This document shows, in pieces, positions 63,569 to 64,000 of a stretch of 64,000 nucleotides of DNA. The stretch's first letter is position 1. Each line of letters opens with the position of its first letter. The DNA is taken from contig NZ_KB907257.1 of the NCBI RefSeq assembly GCF_000381905.1, positions 100,386 to 164,385 of the forward strand, in the 5' to 3' direction. The notes below the pieces were generated by a model. That model worked only from the letters and a program-made list of their open reading frames with translations, did not search any database and was not told the DNA's origin. The translations under genes were made by a program, and so were the position numbers. This DNA is from Paenibacillus fonticola DSM 21315 (GTDB lineage Bacteria > Bacillota > Bacilli > Paenibacillales > Paenibacillaceae).

Positions 63569-64000
63569 CTTGATCGAAAATGTGACTCAGAACGTGAACG
63601 AAATTTTATAACGAAGCTTTTGATCGCTATCTGTGTAAAAATAACCCTTCCCAAAATGTAACGAAGCTGGGCAACGTTATTTCAGTCTTTACTGCTCCAA
63701 ACCGAGGATAAACGGCAAAATAGAGTGTCTGAGATTCGTTGCTATGAACGTTTTTGTCAAACCCTCTATTTTTTCTGCCTGAGCACGTGGCGCGAGAGCA
63801 AAAATGCGAGCGACGGTCGGCACGCTGCTATCCGTGGGTTGGGTACCACATGTTATGCCTTCGTCAAGGAGAGCTTTTGCAAGCTAGAAACGCACGTTCA
63901 GTTCTTGGCAAACCTAGTGCAAACGAATCACGTATATTCTCTCCCGAACCTTCGTTTGCTCCGGGGCCTCGTGCTCCGGCGTGAGCTTGTCAAGTGCCTT
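63569..64000. other. Non-coding end region with short direct repeats
   Basis: No convincing gene. TAACGAAGCT occurs twice 50 bases apart (63609-63618 and 63659-63668) and AACGTT-type motifs recur; the text around 63660-63750 resembles dispersed intergenic repeats I have seen in Paenibacillus genomes, which cannot be checked here. The final 220 bases are GC-richer and have small open frames without ribosome sites or recognisable products. Confidence 0.45.

Noticed and set aside
63754..63984. Plus-strand 76-codon frame at the window end
   Set aside because: Codon use and composition unlike neighbours, no ribosome site, no family recognised.
1..64000. tRNA, rRNA, CRISPR arrays, prophage modules, conjugative genes
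   Set aside because: None recognised; no spaced identical direct repeats, no tRNA-like cloverleaf noted and no phage structural or integrase genes.

Overview
The window looks like chromosome from a Paenibacillus-type Firmicute (Paenibacillaceae). The reasons are consistent GGAGG-type ribosome binding sites, Bacillus-like protein families (NamA, a SigA-like sigma factor, OpuC, YesM/YesN-type two-component pairs), many secreted glycoside hydrolases, lipoproteins with a Gly-rich stretch after the lipobox Cys, and compact genes separated by strong intrinsic terminators. No rRNA, tRNA, CRISPR array, prophage or intact insertion sequence was seen.

Layout. 0-7.7 kb: NamA ene-reductase, an SDR, two futalosine-pathway menaquinone genes (mqnB-mqnD, overlapping by one base), a radical SAM/SPASM protein, a frameshifted PCYCGC-lipoprotein remnant, a CLC-type anion transporter with fluoride-type signature residues, and a trypsin-like protease. 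7.8-13.0 kb: a region-1.1-less SigA paralogue, an unlisted 51-residue gene, and two neighbouring secreted proteins sharing a GH18-like barrel, one behind a perfect CcpA cre site and one behind a Spo0A-box-like site. 13.1-23.3 kb: metabolic and housekeeping genes (KDPG aldolase, metal-dependent hydrolase, NiaP-like and Bcr-like MFS transporters, a GYF_2 membrane protein, two acetyltransferases, DinB, ABM, a thioredoxin-reductase-like flavoprotein, a GH13 alpha-glucosidase).

23.4-36.9 kb is the most coherent locus. It holds a secreted GH85 endo-beta-N-acetylglucosaminidase, a solute-binding lipoprotein, two permeases, a YesN/YesM-type regulator/kinase pair and a divergent GH38 alpha-mannosidase. 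Together these read as an N-glycan release, import and demannosylation system. 37-42.3 kb is a patch of decay and defence: NUDIX hydrolase, an IS1595-type transposase remnant, a coiled-coil protein, a Gfo/Idh/MocA remnant, an arsR-arsB operon whose arsC is reduced to a deletion remnant, and an MFS exporter. 42.4-46.1 kb is an OpuC-type compatible-solute ABC operon preceded by a GntR-RCK_C regulator resembling c-di-AMP-responsive BusR. 46.2-54.8 kb carries a chromate transporter, an SDR, a DUF817 membrane protein translationally coupled to a small membrane protein, a GH48 cellulase with FN3 and CBM3, an EamA transporter and MscL. 54.9-63.4 kb carries a GH3 beta-glucosidase with a divergent AraC regulator, and a rhaB-rhaA-rhaD operon with a divergent DeoR-type regulator. 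The last 630 bases are non-coding, starting with a chain of hairpins.

The accessory genes describe a saprophyte degrading plant and glycoprotein polysaccharides (cellulose, beta-glucosides, rhamnose, N-glycans). All homology statements come from reading motifs by eye; no database search was run.
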